The notes beneath the pieces are model-generated. The model ran no database searches and was not told the origin of the DNA. It saw nothing but the letters and a program-made list of their open reading frames with translations. A stretch of 23,810 bases of DNA from positions 1 to 23,810 of the forward strand of contig CATXJW010000030.1 of NCBI GenBank assembly GCA_958370325.1. The letters run 5' to 3'. Shown piece by piece: positions 6,950 to 14,439 of this stretch; within the stretch, counting starts at the first letter, position 1; each line of letters opens with the position of its first letter. This DNA is from an uncultured Collinsella sp. (GTDB lineage: Bacteria; Actinomycetota; Coriobacteriia; Coriobacteriales; Coriobacteriaceae). A program made the position numbers and the translations under genes.

Positions 6950-8371
6950 CTACTCTATCAGGTCGTTGTGGCGCTCGATAGCATCCGCTACCGTACCGCC
7001 CTCATCCACAATAAGCGAACGGCGCTTGGGTGAGATGATGCGCTGGGCGGGGTACACGCCGCGGTGTCCGCCGGTTAGGTAGCTGATAAAGGCCACGATG
7101 ACAAAGAACCCGGCAGCCGTGCCGTGGAACAGGTCGATGGCCATCATGCAGGTGGTGATGGGCACGTTGAGGCCGGCGCAGAACACACCGAGCATGCCGA
7201 GAGCCGCCAGAAAACTGGGGTCAAGCCCGGTAAGGCAACCGATCCAGCCACCGAGTGCCGCACCGATGCCAAACAGGGGCGTGACCTCGCCGCCTTGGAA
7301 GCCCGCGCCCAGGGTAAGCGCTGTGACGACCAACTTGATGGCTGCGTCCGCCAGGGTGGTGTTGCCGGCAAATCCGGCGCCGGAAAGCCACGTGGAAAGG
7401 CCGGCGTAGTTCCAGGCGTCGAGGAGGGCATAGGCGGCTAAAACCACGAGTGCGCCTATGAGTGCGCGGACGAGGTAATTGGTGATAAAGCGACCGTACA
7501 GGCTCTTGACGGTTCGAACCGACCAGGCAAAGAGGCGTGCCGTCAGGCCGAAGATAATTGCGCTGATAACAACGATGACAACCGTCCGTGGTGTCATGTT
7601 GGGAACGCTGGCGATGACATTCGCTTCGTACTCGGTACCCAGAGCGAGTGATGTGAAGTAGCCGGTAAACGAGGCGACCAGGCAGTAGATGCCCGCGGTG
7701 TAGTCGATCTTGCCGATAAAGCACATCTCCATGCCAAAGAAAGCTCCAGCAAGGGGCGATCCGAATACGGCGCCAAAGGCCGACGAGATGCCGGCGAGCA
7801 TGAGGTCGTGGTGGTCATGCTTTTTGAGGTGGGCGAGGCTCGAGATGTTGCTGGCGATGGTGCCGCCAATCTGCACCGCGGCTCCCTCGCGACCGGCCGA
7901 TCCGCCCGTTAGGTGCGTGAGCGTGGAGCAGACGAAGGTGAGAACGGCCATGCGCATATGGATGAGGCGTGTGCCCAGAGCGGAGTCGATGACCAGGTTG
8001 TTTCCGCGTTTGGCGGCAAGGCCGTGGTTTTTGTACACCCATGCGGTGGCAATGCCCACGACGGGAAGCAGCGCGTAGACCCACGCATGGTGCTCGCGAT
8101 AGTCGGTCGCGATATTCAGTGAGGCCAAAAACGCCCAAGCGGCAACGCCCATGGCGAGCGAGACGATGACGACGAGCACGAGCAACTTGGCGCTCGCGAG
8201 TAGGTTGCGGGCGTTGCGGCGCGTGTCGGCAGCCAAGAGATGCTCTGAGCGGGTGAGCTGTTGCCTGCCTGCCATGATGACGTCATTAAGGGAGAAAAAG
8301 CCGCCGTCGTCGAGCGGCTGGGAATGATCCTGCGCCTCGTTTGCGCTTTCGGGTTTGTCGGTAAAAGCCAT
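6950..8371 (-). CDS. CLC-type anion channel/antiporter, probably the fluoride (CLC-F) clade
   Basis: A polytopic membrane protein of the CLC family, 473 residues, with a soluble N-terminal stretch of about 60. Seen: GSAGREGAAVQIGG with the gating glutamate at about E162, FGSPLAGAFFGMEM, and GGEVTPLFGIGAALGG with T364. At the place where chloride CLCs have GSGIP it has RGNNLVID (about 122-129). From recall, the missing central serine, GREG..VQ and GGEVTP are features of CLC-F fluoride/proton antiporters, and the 202-residue spacing from the gating Glu to the Thr matches the studied Enterococcus protein. The fluoride assignment is inference. AGAGGA precedes the ATG. No CBS domains are present, and no fluoride riboswitch fits in the short leader. 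Confidence 0.88.
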   Translation of the reverse strand: MAFTDKPESANEAQDHSQPLDDGGFFSLNDVIMAGRQQLTRSEHLLAADTRRNARNLLASAKLLVLVVIVSLAMGVAAWAFLASLNIATDYREHHAWVYALLPVVGIATAWVYKNHGLAAKRGNNLVIDSALGTRLIHMRMAVLTFVCSTLTHLTGGSAGREGAAVQIGGTIASNISSLAHLKKHDHHDLMLAGISSAFGAVFGSPLAGAFFGMEMCFIGKIDYTAGIYCLVASFTGYFTSLALGTEYEANVIASVPNMTPRTVVIVVISAIIFGLTARLFAWSVRTVKSLYGRFITNYLVRALIGALVVLAAYALLDAWNYAGLSTWLSGAGFAGNTTLADAAIKLVVTALTLGAGFQGGEVTPLFGIGAALGGWIGCLTGLDPSFLAALGMLGVFCAGLNVPITTCMMAIDLFHGTAAGFFVIVAFISYLTGGHRGVYPAQRIISPKRRSLIVDEGGTVADAIERHNDLIE

Positions 8372-8400
8372 ACGTTCCTCTTTTGGGTTGTAACACGAGC

Positions 8401-8424
8401 ATTATAGAACGTGCCAAACGTGAC
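8401..8424 (-). promoter_or_regulatory. -10 box and direct repeats upstream of the CLC gene
   Basis: On the minus strand a perfect TATAAT (complement of 8401-8406) lies about 30 bases before the start codon. Two copies of AACGTGNC on the plus strand (8408-8415 and 8417-8424), nine bases apart, fill the spacer between -10 and -35. They could be a repressor site. The -35 is poor. Confidence 0.45.
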
Positions 8425-8518
8425 AAACCGGCAGGTTGGTTTCGGTTCTGTTTCGCGGCTTGCGGCCGACAGATGTATTCGAGAACGTGGGTCGTGTCGC
8501 CGTCGTGCGGCGGGTGAT

Positions 8519-8524
8519 TATACT
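8519..8524 (+). promoter_or_regulatory. -10 element of moeA
   Basis: TATACT lies about 60 bases before the moeA start, in the divergent gap with the CLC gene. No convincing -35 is present, so the call is tentative. Confidence 0.35.
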
Positions 8525-8582
8525 GAGATAAACATAAAGAATCGGCGCCCGTGATGTGCGCCGCAGCATGCTAGAGGTGTAT

Positions 8583-9845
8583 ATGGCTGAGAAACTCATT
8601 CCGTTGGAGGACGCGCAGGCGATCGTCTTGTCGCACGTGAATCGCACCGAAGTTGTCGAGATTCCCGTGTGGCAGGCCGCCGGTCTTCCCTTGGCAGAGG
8701 ACGCGGTGGCCGATATCGACATTTCGCCGTTTGCCAACAGCGCTATGGACGGATATGCCGTGCGCTCGGCGGACTTGGTGCAAGCATCTGGCGAGGCGCC
8801 GGTGACGCTCGACGTTATCGGACACGAGGCTGCGGGCCATGTGTTTGAGGGCACAATCGGCGCGGGCGAGACGGTCCGCATCATGACGGGCGCGCCGATG
8901 CCCGAGGGTGCGGATGCCGTGGTGAAATACGAGATCGTCGAGGTGCTTGACGGCGACGGCAACGAGGGCTCACATGTGAGCTTCTCGACGCCTGCCAAGG
9001 TGGGGGAGAACGTTCGCTCTGCCGCCGAGGAGGCCCATGCCGGCGACGTCGTGATGCGTGCCGGCGAGGTTGTGGCCCCGGCCGGCGCTGGCCTGCTGGC
9101 AAGCGCCGGTTACGCGAGCGTGAAGGTCCATGCCGCTCCGCGCGTGGGCATTATCTCGCTGGGCACGGAGCTGGTCGCGCCGAGCGAGCTGCCGGCACGC
9201 GGGCAGATTCGCGATTCCAACTCCTCGGCGTTGATGGCCGAAGCGCTCGATGCAGGAGCCGAGCCCGTGTTCTATGGCATTGCGCCCGATGATGAGCAGG
9301 CGATTGCCGAGCTGGTGCATCGCGCCGTGCAGGAGTGCGATTTTGTCATTACGAGCGGCGGCGCCTCTGCGGGCGATTACGACTACGTGACGGCGCTGGT
9401 CAAGCGCGAGGGCGAGGTGCTCTTCGACCGCATCTCGATGCGTCCTGGCAAAGCCATCACGTTTGGCCTGCTTGGGGGCAAGCCGTATTTGGGGCTTTCG
9501 GGCAATCCCGCGGCGGCGTATGTGGGCTTTGAGATGCTCGCCCGCCCCGCGATCCGCAAGATGCGCGGCTTTGCCGAGGGTACGCGTCCCGTGCAGCAGG
9601 CGATATTGACGCACGGCGTGAAGAAGCGCCAGGACCGACGCTTCTTCGATCGCGCCACGGTTTTGCGTGACCCCGAGACCGGTGGGCTGTTGGTGACCGA
9701 GGCCAAGACGCAGAATTCGGCGCTGCTCGGCACGATGCAGCGGGCCAATTGCCTGCTGCGTATTGAAGAAGGACCGTGCGAGCTCAAGGCGGGCGATGTC
9801 GTGGATGTCGTGCGAGTCGACCTGCCTGAGTGCACGGTGCTATAG
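8583..9845 (+). CDS. moeA: Molybdopterin molybdotransferase MoeA
   Basis: This enzyme inserts molybdate into adenylylated molybdopterin, the last common step of molybdenum cofactor synthesis. Seen: SAMDGYAVRSAD near the N-terminus, MTGAPMPEGADAVV, GTELVAPSELPARGQIRDSN, the MPT-binding SGGASAGDYDYV, and RPGKAITFGLLGG followed by GLSGNPAAAYVGFE. A C-terminal domain IV is present. The 420-residue length is typical. The ATG at 8583 follows AGAGGTG by a few bases; an upstream in-frame extension to 8556 lacks support. The stop codon overlaps the ribosome binding site of mogA, so the two are co-translated. Family members in anaerobes may insert tungsten instead. Confidence 0.95.
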   Translation: MAEKLIPLEDAQAIVLSHVNRTEVVEIPVWQAAGLPLAEDAVADIDISPFANSAMDGYAVRSADLVQASGEAPVTLDVIGHEAAGHVFEGTIGAGETVRIMTGAPMPEGADAVVKYEIVEVLDGDGNEGSHVSFSTPAKVGENVRSAAEEAHAGDVVMRAGEVVAPAGAGLLASAGYASVKVHAAPRVGIISLGTELVAPSELPARGQIRDSNSSALMAEALDAGAEPVFYGIAPDDEQAIAELVHRAVQECDFVITSGGASAGDYDYVTALVKREGEVLFDRISMRPGKAITFGLLGGKPYLGLSGNPAAAYVGFEMLARPAIRKMRGFAEGTRPVQQAILTHGVKKRQDRRFFDRATVLRDPETGGLLVTEAKTQNSALLGTMQRANCLLRIEEGPCELKAGDVVDVVRVDLPECTVL

Positions 9846-9855
9846 GAGGAACGCT

Positions 9856-10335
9856 ATGGAGTTGAAGATATCGATCGTGACGTGCTCGGACACGCGCGAT
9901 CTTGCCCAGGATGAGGCCGGAGCCGCACTCGAGGAACTTATCGAGGCGCAGGGCTGGACGGTCGCCTCACATGTGGTTGTGCGCGACGACGTCAGCGAGA
10001 TCGGTGATGCCATTGTGGAAGCCGCCGATGAGTGCCACGCCAATGTCGTGCTCACCTGCGGCGGCACGGGGCTTTCGATGCGCGATGTGACGCCCGAGGC
10101 GACGCGTGCCGTCTGCGACCGCGATGTGCCGGGTATTGCAGAGGCGATCCGTGCGTACTCCATGACCAAGACGCACCGCGCTATGCTCTCGCGCGCTATT
10201 TGCATGCAACGAGGTCATACACTTGTCGTAAACTTTCCCGGTTCTACGAAGGCCGCCCGCGAAAGCTGGGAGGCCATAGCGGACCAGCTGGAGCATGCAG
10301 CCCAAATGACAGCGGGCGGCGGACATACCAACTAA
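9856..10335 (+). CDS. mogA: Molybdopterin adenylyltransferase (MogA/MoaB family)
   Basis: A 159-residue protein that adenylylates molybdopterin to prime it for MoeA. The family signature TCGGTGLSMRDVTPEAT is intact and is nearer to MogA/Cnx1G (RDVTPEAT) than to E. coli MoaB. The start is fixed by AGGAGGA (9844-9850), which overlaps the moeA stop. A longer frame begins at 9763 but would read through moeA. With moeA it forms a two-gene unit just upstream of molybdate transport genes. Confidence 0.93.
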   Translation: MELKISIVTCSDTRDLAQDEAGAALEELIEAQGWTVASHVVVRDDVSEIGDAIVEAADECHANVVLTCGGTGLSMRDVTPEATRAVCDRDVPGIAEAIRAYSMTKTHRAMLSRAICMQRGHTLVVNFPGSTKAARESWEAIADQLEHAAQMTAGGGHTN

Positions 10336-10427
10336 GCGGTTTACCTGCGGCGGGGTGACCTGAACGGCTGCTCCGCCTATTATTTGCGCCCAAGGGGACG
10401 GCATTCTGTAGGCATGCCTGAAACTAT

Positions 10428-10479
10428 ATTCTCAGACGAGAATAATTTCTCAGAATCATTATTCGCACCGAAGTATAAT
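10428..10479 (+). promoter_or_regulatory. modA promoter region with overlapping palindromes
   Basis: A perfect TATAAT lies at 10474-10479. Just upstream are two overlapping inverted repeats in an AT-rich patch: ATTCTC-AGAC-GAGAAT (10428-10443) and GAATAAT-N11-ATTATTC (10440-10464). The second would cover the -35 region, as an operator would. I do not recognise a ModE site or a molybdenum-cofactor riboswitch. Confidence 0.5.
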
Positions 10480-10539
10480 CTAATTACAGAATAAAGCCTG
10501 CGGCGAGGTGCCCGGGCACAAGGTCCGAAAGGGTTGAAC

Positions 10540-11415
10540 ATGTTCGATATGGTTTCTCGCCGCGGATTCGTCTCGCTCTCTGCTGTCGCCGCTGCCGGCC
10601 TTGGCCTTGCCGGCTGCTCCGGCAACAAGACGTCTGAGCCGACTGGCTCCGATGCCGGCTCCGCCAAGGCATCTTCCAAGAAGGAAACCGTCGAGCTGCA
10701 GGTCTTTGCCGCCAACTCGCTCGAGAAGGCCCTGCCCGAGGTCCAGGAGCTCTACACCGATCAGACAGGCACCACCTTTGCCGACACGCAGTTTAAGGCC
10801 TCCGGCGACCTCGTCGAGCAGATGCGTGCCGGCGCCGCGGTCGATGTGCTCATTACCGCTTCCAAGGGCACCATGGATGACGCTGAGACCGCCGAGCTCG
10901 TCGATACCGACACCCGTGAGGATATGTTCGTCAACGACCTCGTGATCATTCGCGCTAAGGGCTCCGACACCAAGGTCGAGGCCATCGCCGACGTCGCGAA
11001 TCTGGACGGCAAGATCGCCATTGGCGACGCCAAGACCGTTCCCGCCGGCAAGTACGCCAACCAGGCACTGGCTTCTGTGGGCTTCTATACCGGCACCGAG
11101 GGCGACGACGGCGAGTATGCGCCCGAGATCGCCGACAAGGTCGCACTGGCAGACAAAGTTGGTACCGCCGCCGCCTATGTGTCCACAGGCGACTGCGTTG
11201 CCGGTTTTGTCTACAGCTCTGACATCTACCGCTACAACGGCATCGAGGAGGCCTTCGTGTGCCCCGAGGACTCGCACAAGCCCATCGTGTATCCCGGTGC
11301 TGTCGTCGATAGCTCCGAGCATGCCGACGAGGCCAAGGCGTTCATCGACTTTTGCCTGTCCAACAAGAAGGCTCAGAAGATTTGGGCTAAGTACGGCTTT
11401 GAGCTTTCCGCGTAG
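10540..11415 (+). CDS. modA: Molybdate ABC transporter substrate-binding lipoprotein ModA
   Basis: This extracytoplasmic protein captures molybdate (or tungstate) for the ModBC importer. Residues 1-26 are a lipoprotein signal with lipobox LAGC, so C26 would be lipidated. It starts with SRRGFVS, which looks like a twin-arginine motif, so Tat export is possible. The mature part has the ModA pattern: LQVFAANSLEKALPEV, FKASGDLVEQMRAGAAVDVLITAS, and a C-terminal GFELSA like the GF-hydrophobic end of the family. GAAAGGG six bases before the ATG at 10540 decides the start over the TTG at 10534. It is followed at once by modB. Confidence 0.93.
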   Translation: MFDMVSRRGFVSLSAVAAAGLGLAGCSGNKTSEPTGSDAGSAKASSKKETVELQVFAANSLEKALPEVQELYTDQTGTTFADTQFKASGDLVEQMRAGAAVDVLITASKGTMDDAETAELVDTDTREDMFVNDLVIIRAKGSDTKVEAIADVANLDGKIAIGDAKTVPAGKYANQALASVGFYTGTEGDDGEYAPEIADKVALADKVGTAAAYVSTGDCVAGFVYSSDIYRYNGIEEAFVCPEDSHKPIVYPGAVVDSSEHADEAKAFIDFCLSNKKAQKIWAKYGFELSA

Positions 11416-11483
11416 TGCGGCTTGGCGCGATAATTCCATCGTTTTGTGTTTCACTCCGTCCTTGTATTCGCTTGGAGCTTTTC

Positions 11484-12926
11484 GTGCTTAATAGATTCCG
11501 CATGCTTGTCGCCTGTGCTTTGACCTTCGCGCTTTGCTGGGTGCCGGGATTTGCGTTTGCTGGGGACGCTGAGGACGGGGCCCAGGTTGCTGCGACCGCT
11601 CATGGGCTTTCCTATGGGATCGAGGGTTTTGAGCGGTTGGCCAAGGGGACCGCTCGTGCCATGGAGGGCCAGCCTGAGGGCTACCGATTTCCCGTTGACA
11701 AGGACGTGGACCTTGTAGTGGCGCCTGCTGCCGATCGCGTTGTGGTGTGGATATCGCCCAAGACGGTCGAGAAGTATGGACTAGATCCGCATGACAACGA
11801 GTGCGTATCGGGTCTCAAGGCCCTCGTCTGCGAGCTCGACAGCGCAAACTCCATGGGAGGTGCGCAGCTAGGGGACGTGGATCTTCCTTGGTATGTTACG
11901 GCGGAAACAACGTTTGATGCCGGCGGGTATACCTATGGCTTTGACGAGCGCGGTGCGGATGGGGACCGTTATGTGGTGATTGCATCAGCCTCGGGTGATG
12001 CCAAGGGCGGCGCGCGTTGGCTTGATAGCGCTCAAATGGTAGAAGCATCGTCTGTCGTGTTGCGGGAGGAGCAAGGGCCCTTGACCTTTCTGGCTTCCTT
12101 TTTGGGCGACATCGACTATCGCCCGTTTTGGGTGTCCATTAAAACGAGTGGCCTTGCCCTGCTGATCTCCTTTGCGCTGGGCCTGTTCGCCGCGTGGAAG
12201 ACTATGGGTACCTCGAGCCGCATCAAGGGCCTGCTCGATTCGGTCTTTACGATTCCTATGGTGCTGCCGCCCACGGTCTGCGGTTTTCTGCTCCTCATGC
12301 TGTTTGGCCGCTCGACCGGGGTGGGCCAGTGGCTCATCGCGCACGGCATCTCGATCGTCTTTACCTGGCCCGCGGCGGTCATTTCGGCCGTCGTTGTGTC
12401 GTTTCCGCTGGTCTACCGCACGGCGCTCGGAGCCTTCGAGAGCCTCGACACGCAGATGCTCGACGCCGCGCGAACCTTGGGATGGTCCGATCGTCGCATC
12501 TTTACCAAGCTTATGATGCCGCTCGGCTGGCCCTCCATCGCCGCCGGCACGGTGCTCGCCTTCGCGCGTGCCATGGGCGAGTTTGGCTGCACCCTGTTCT
12601 TTGCGGGCAACTACGCCGGCATTACGCAGACCATCCCCATCGCCATCTACTTTGAGTGGATGGGCGGCAATACGTCGGTGGCGCTCTTTTGGGTCATCGT
12701 CGTAATAGCGTTCAGCTTCCTGGTCATCCTATTCATCAACATGTACACCGCTCATTCGCAAAAGTACCGCGAGCGGGGCCTTTCCCGTGCGGAGCGCAAG
12801 CAGGCCAAAGATCTCGCCGGACAGGGCGATTCACTCGACCCGGCGGGCGGCGATGCCTTGCGTATCGATCGCGAGGCGTTGGCCGAGCTTATGCGCGATG
12901 ACGTAGCACCGCAGGGAGGTCGATAA
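11484..12926 (+). CDS. modB: Molybdate ABC permease ModB with an N-terminal extracytoplasmic domain
   Basis: The C-terminal part (about residues 205-430) is the membrane channel of the molybdate importer, with about five to six helices and the ATPase-contact EAA-type loop LDAARTLGWSDRRIFTKLMMP followed by RAMGEFGCTLFFAGN. Normal ModB has only about 225 residues. Here a signal peptide (about 1-27, ending FAFAGD) and about 175 residues of soluble, extracytoplasmic sequence come first. I do not recognise that domain; it has two cysteines (ECVSGLKALVC) that could form a disulfide. A charged tail of about 50 residues ends the protein. The GTG at 11484 with GGAG six bases upstream is the preferred start. 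A GTG at 11415, touching the modA stop, would add 23 residues. Confidence 0.88.
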   Translation: MLNRFRMLVACALTFALCWVPGFAFAGDAEDGAQVAATAHGLSYGIEGFERLAKGTARAMEGQPEGYRFPVDKDVDLVVAPAADRVVVWISPKTVEKYGLDPHDNECVSGLKALVCELDSANSMGGAQLGDVDLPWYVTAETTFDAGGYTYGFDERGADGDRYVVIASASGDAKGGARWLDSAQMVEASSVVLREEQGPLTFLASFLGDIDYRPFWVSIKTSGLALLISFALGLFAAWKTMGTSSRIKGLLDSVFTIPMVLPPTVCGFLLLMLFGRSTGVGQWLIAHGISIVFTWPAAVISAVVVSFPLVYRTALGAFESLDTQMLDAARTLGWSDRRIFTKLMMPLGWPSIAAGTVLAFARAMGEFGCTLFFAGNYAGITQTIPIAIYFEWMGGNTSVALFWVIVVIAFSFLVILFINMYTAHSQKYRERGLSRAERKQAKDLAGQGDSLDPAGGDALRIDREALAELMRDDVAPQGGR

Positions 12927-12929
12927 ATC

Positions 12930-14000
12930 ATGTCGCTCGTTTTGGATATTAAGAAACGTTATCCCGGGTTTGTGCTCGACATGCAGCTTGAGGCCGGCGA
13001 GGAGCGTGTGGCGCTCCTGGGTGCCTCGGGTTGCGGCAAGAGCTGCACGTTGCGCTGCATTGCCGGCGTGGAGACACCCGACGAGGGCAAGATCGTCGTC
13101 AACGGCGTGACCTTTTTTGACTCGGCGACGGGCATCAACCTTTCGCCCCAGGAGCGAAAAAGCGCCCTGATGTTTCAAAACTATCAGCTGTTTCCTAATA
13201 TGACGGTGGCCGATAACGTGTGCGCCGGCGTTGAGGGTGCAGGCGACGCCGCAGCGCGCAGACAACTTGCCGAGCGCTACCTGGGTATCTTTGGACTGGC
13301 CGACTTTGCCGACCGCTATCCCGCGCGCCTCTCGGGCGGCCAGCAGCAGCGTGTGGCGCTTGCTCGCATGGTGGCGGCACACCCGGGCATTTTTATGTTC
13401 GACGAGCCCATGAGCGCGCTCGACGCGTATCTCAAGAGCGCGCTTGAGCAGAACATGCTCGACCTGTTCGACGTCTGTAACCGTACTGTGCTCTACGTGA
13501 GCCACGATATTGACGAGGCATGCCGCCTGTGCGAGCGCATTTGCGTGATGCATAACGGGCATGTGGAGGAGATCGGCTCCGTCGAGGACGTGGTCCGCCG
13601 GCCGCAAACCTTGGCTGCGCTGCGCCTGACGGGCTGCAAGAATACGAGCCGCGCGCGCAAGATCGGGCTTCAGGAAGTTGAAGCCCTGGACTGGGGCATG
13701 ACCTTCAATGTGGGCCGTGAGGTTCCCGATAACGTGGCGTACCTGGGTATTCGTGCGAGCTACTTCCATGTGGACAACCGTGCCGAGCGGGGTCGCAACA
13801 GCTATGACCTGCATGTGGCCCGCGTGAGCGATTCGCGTTTTGAGCGCCTGGTTCTGCTGGATGTGCCGCGTGCCGATGCGCCCACGCGTTTGCAGTGGAA
13901 GGTCAACAAGGTGGGCATACCTGTCGACGAGTTGCCGCAAGCAGGCGAGACGCTGCGCATGCATTTTGATGCCAGCAGGATCCATTTGGTTTGTCGATAG
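12930..14000 (+). CDS. modC: Molybdate ABC transporter ATP-binding protein ModC
   Basis: The ATPase that drives ModB. Seen: Walker A GASGCGKS (31-38), Q-loop MFQNYQLFPNMTV, signature LSGGQQQRV (134-142), Walker B IFMFDEP (to about 160), D-loop SALDA and switch His in VSHDIDEA. A C-terminal regulatory domain of about 110 residues follows, in the position of the molybdate-binding TOBE/Mop domain but divergent. GGGAGG lies ten bases before the ATG, and the gene begins three bases after the modB stop. Sequence alone cannot exclude tungstate or sulfate, but the moeA/mogA/modA neighbours favour molybdate. Confidence 0.92.
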   Translation: MSLVLDIKKRYPGFVLDMQLEAGEERVALLGASGCGKSCTLRCIAGVETPDEGKIVVNGVTFFDSATGINLSPQERKSALMFQNYQLFPNMTVADNVCAGVEGAGDAAARRQLAERYLGIFGLADFADRYPARLSGGQQQRVALARMVAAHPGIFMFDEPMSALDAYLKSALEQNMLDLFDVCNRTVLYVSHDIDEACRLCERICVMHNGHVEEIGSVEDVVRRPQTLAALRLTGCKNTSRARKIGLQEVEALDWGMTFNVGREVPDNVAYLGIRASYFHVDNRAERGRNSYDLHVARVSDSRFERLVLLDVPRADAPTRLQWKVNKVGIPVDELPQAGETLRMHFDASRIHLVCR

Positions 14001-14026
14001 CGCCGGGTAATGCCGTCGGGGAATAT

Positions 14027-14048
14027 AAGCCTCCGCGGCTTTGTTTTT
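14027..14048 (+). terminator. Weak terminator after modC
   Basis: AAGCC (14027-14031) and GGCTT (14037-14041) form a 5-bp stem, followed by TGTTTTT. The stem is short, but position and T-run fit the end of the mod operon. Confidence 0.5.
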
Positions 14049-14203
14049 GCCGTTCGCCGAATGAGGAATGACAAACTCTTATCAATCAAGATAATTATTT
14101 ATTAGACGACGGCACACGACGCTGTCGTACGAATGTCAACGGTGTTCGCAGGGGCGATGACCGTTGATATAGTTGACCTCGACTGGTTAAGGAGGGTGCG
14201 CAC
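14049..14203 (+). promoter_or_regulatory. Structured upstream region of the double-cubane/selenium operon
   Basis: Together with the small ORFs, this is most of the 430-base gap between modC and the first double-cubane gene. Its first part is AT-rich and holds the inverted repeat TTATC-AATCAA-GATAA (14079-14094), a plausible operator. Two hairpins follow: ACGAC/GTCGT (14116-14128), and TCAACGGT (14136-14143) with ACCGTTGA (14160-14167), the latter enclosing a nested TCGC/GCGA stem. A strong ribosome binding site AAGGAGG (from about 14189) follows. The layout suggests a regulated 5' leader; the ligand or protein is unknown. Confidence 0.45.
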
Positions 14204-14272
14204 ATGCCGCAGACGACATACATTCGCCGCGTTGCCGCGCGTGCCCTATACATGGCTCGGAGTCGCATATGA
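14204..14272 (+). CDS. Possible 22-residue leader peptide
   Basis: A short frame, MPQTTYIRRVAARALYMARSRI, sits eight bases behind the near-perfect Shine-Dalgarno AAGGAGG, which has no other gene to serve. It is basic, with six Arg. It follows two hairpins and its stop overlaps the next small frame as ATGA. No homology is recognised; it could be a leader peptide or chance. Confidence 0.35.
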   Translation: MPQTTYIRRVAARALYMARSRI

Positions 14273-14439
14273 GCAGGTATGTTCACGGCTCCGGGAGAGA
14301 CGACGCACAACTAAATCATCGACCGCAAAGCAGGTTCCCTAAAATTCCGGGTTTGAGCACGGCCGGGCAATCGCCGTCCGTCGTGCATCGATACCGCTGT
14401 TATCCGTTTTTGGTTCGAGAGGGGAACCGTTATGGCTGA
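14269..14439 (+). CDS. Possible 56-residue small protein, doubtful
   Basis: This frame starts in a 4-base ATGA overlap with the 22-residue frame and stops just inside the first double-cubane gene (TGA at 14437-14439, whose ATG is at 14432). That would couple translation through the leader. The sequence (MSRYVHGSGRDD...) is polar and low in recognisable features, and open frames of this length are common by chance at this GC content. Confidence 0.22.
   Translation: MSRYVHGSGRDDAQLNHRPQSRFPKIPGLSTAGQSPSVVHRYRCYPFLVREGNRYG

Noticed and set aside
8372..8420. Fluoride riboswitch before the CLC gene
   Set aside because: The distance from the -10 box to the start codon is too short and the GATGG/ACCGCC-type elements are missing.
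9763..9855. N-terminal extension of mogA back to 9763
   Set aside because: It would overlap moeA by more than 80 bases, while AGGAGGA at 9844-9850 supports the ATG at 9856.
10336..10539. Molybdenum-cofactor riboswitch before modA
   Set aside because: I could not match the known secondary structure; only AT-rich palindromes and a -10 box were found.
14270..14272. TGA of the 22-residue leader frame as a possible second Sec codon
   Set aside because: Reading on gives only about 14 more residues with no known motif, and nothing marks the codon as functional.
14133..14342. 69-codon frame in the leader of the double-cubane operon
   Set aside because: It has no Shine-Dalgarno at its start; the strong AAGGAGG inside it serves a different frame.
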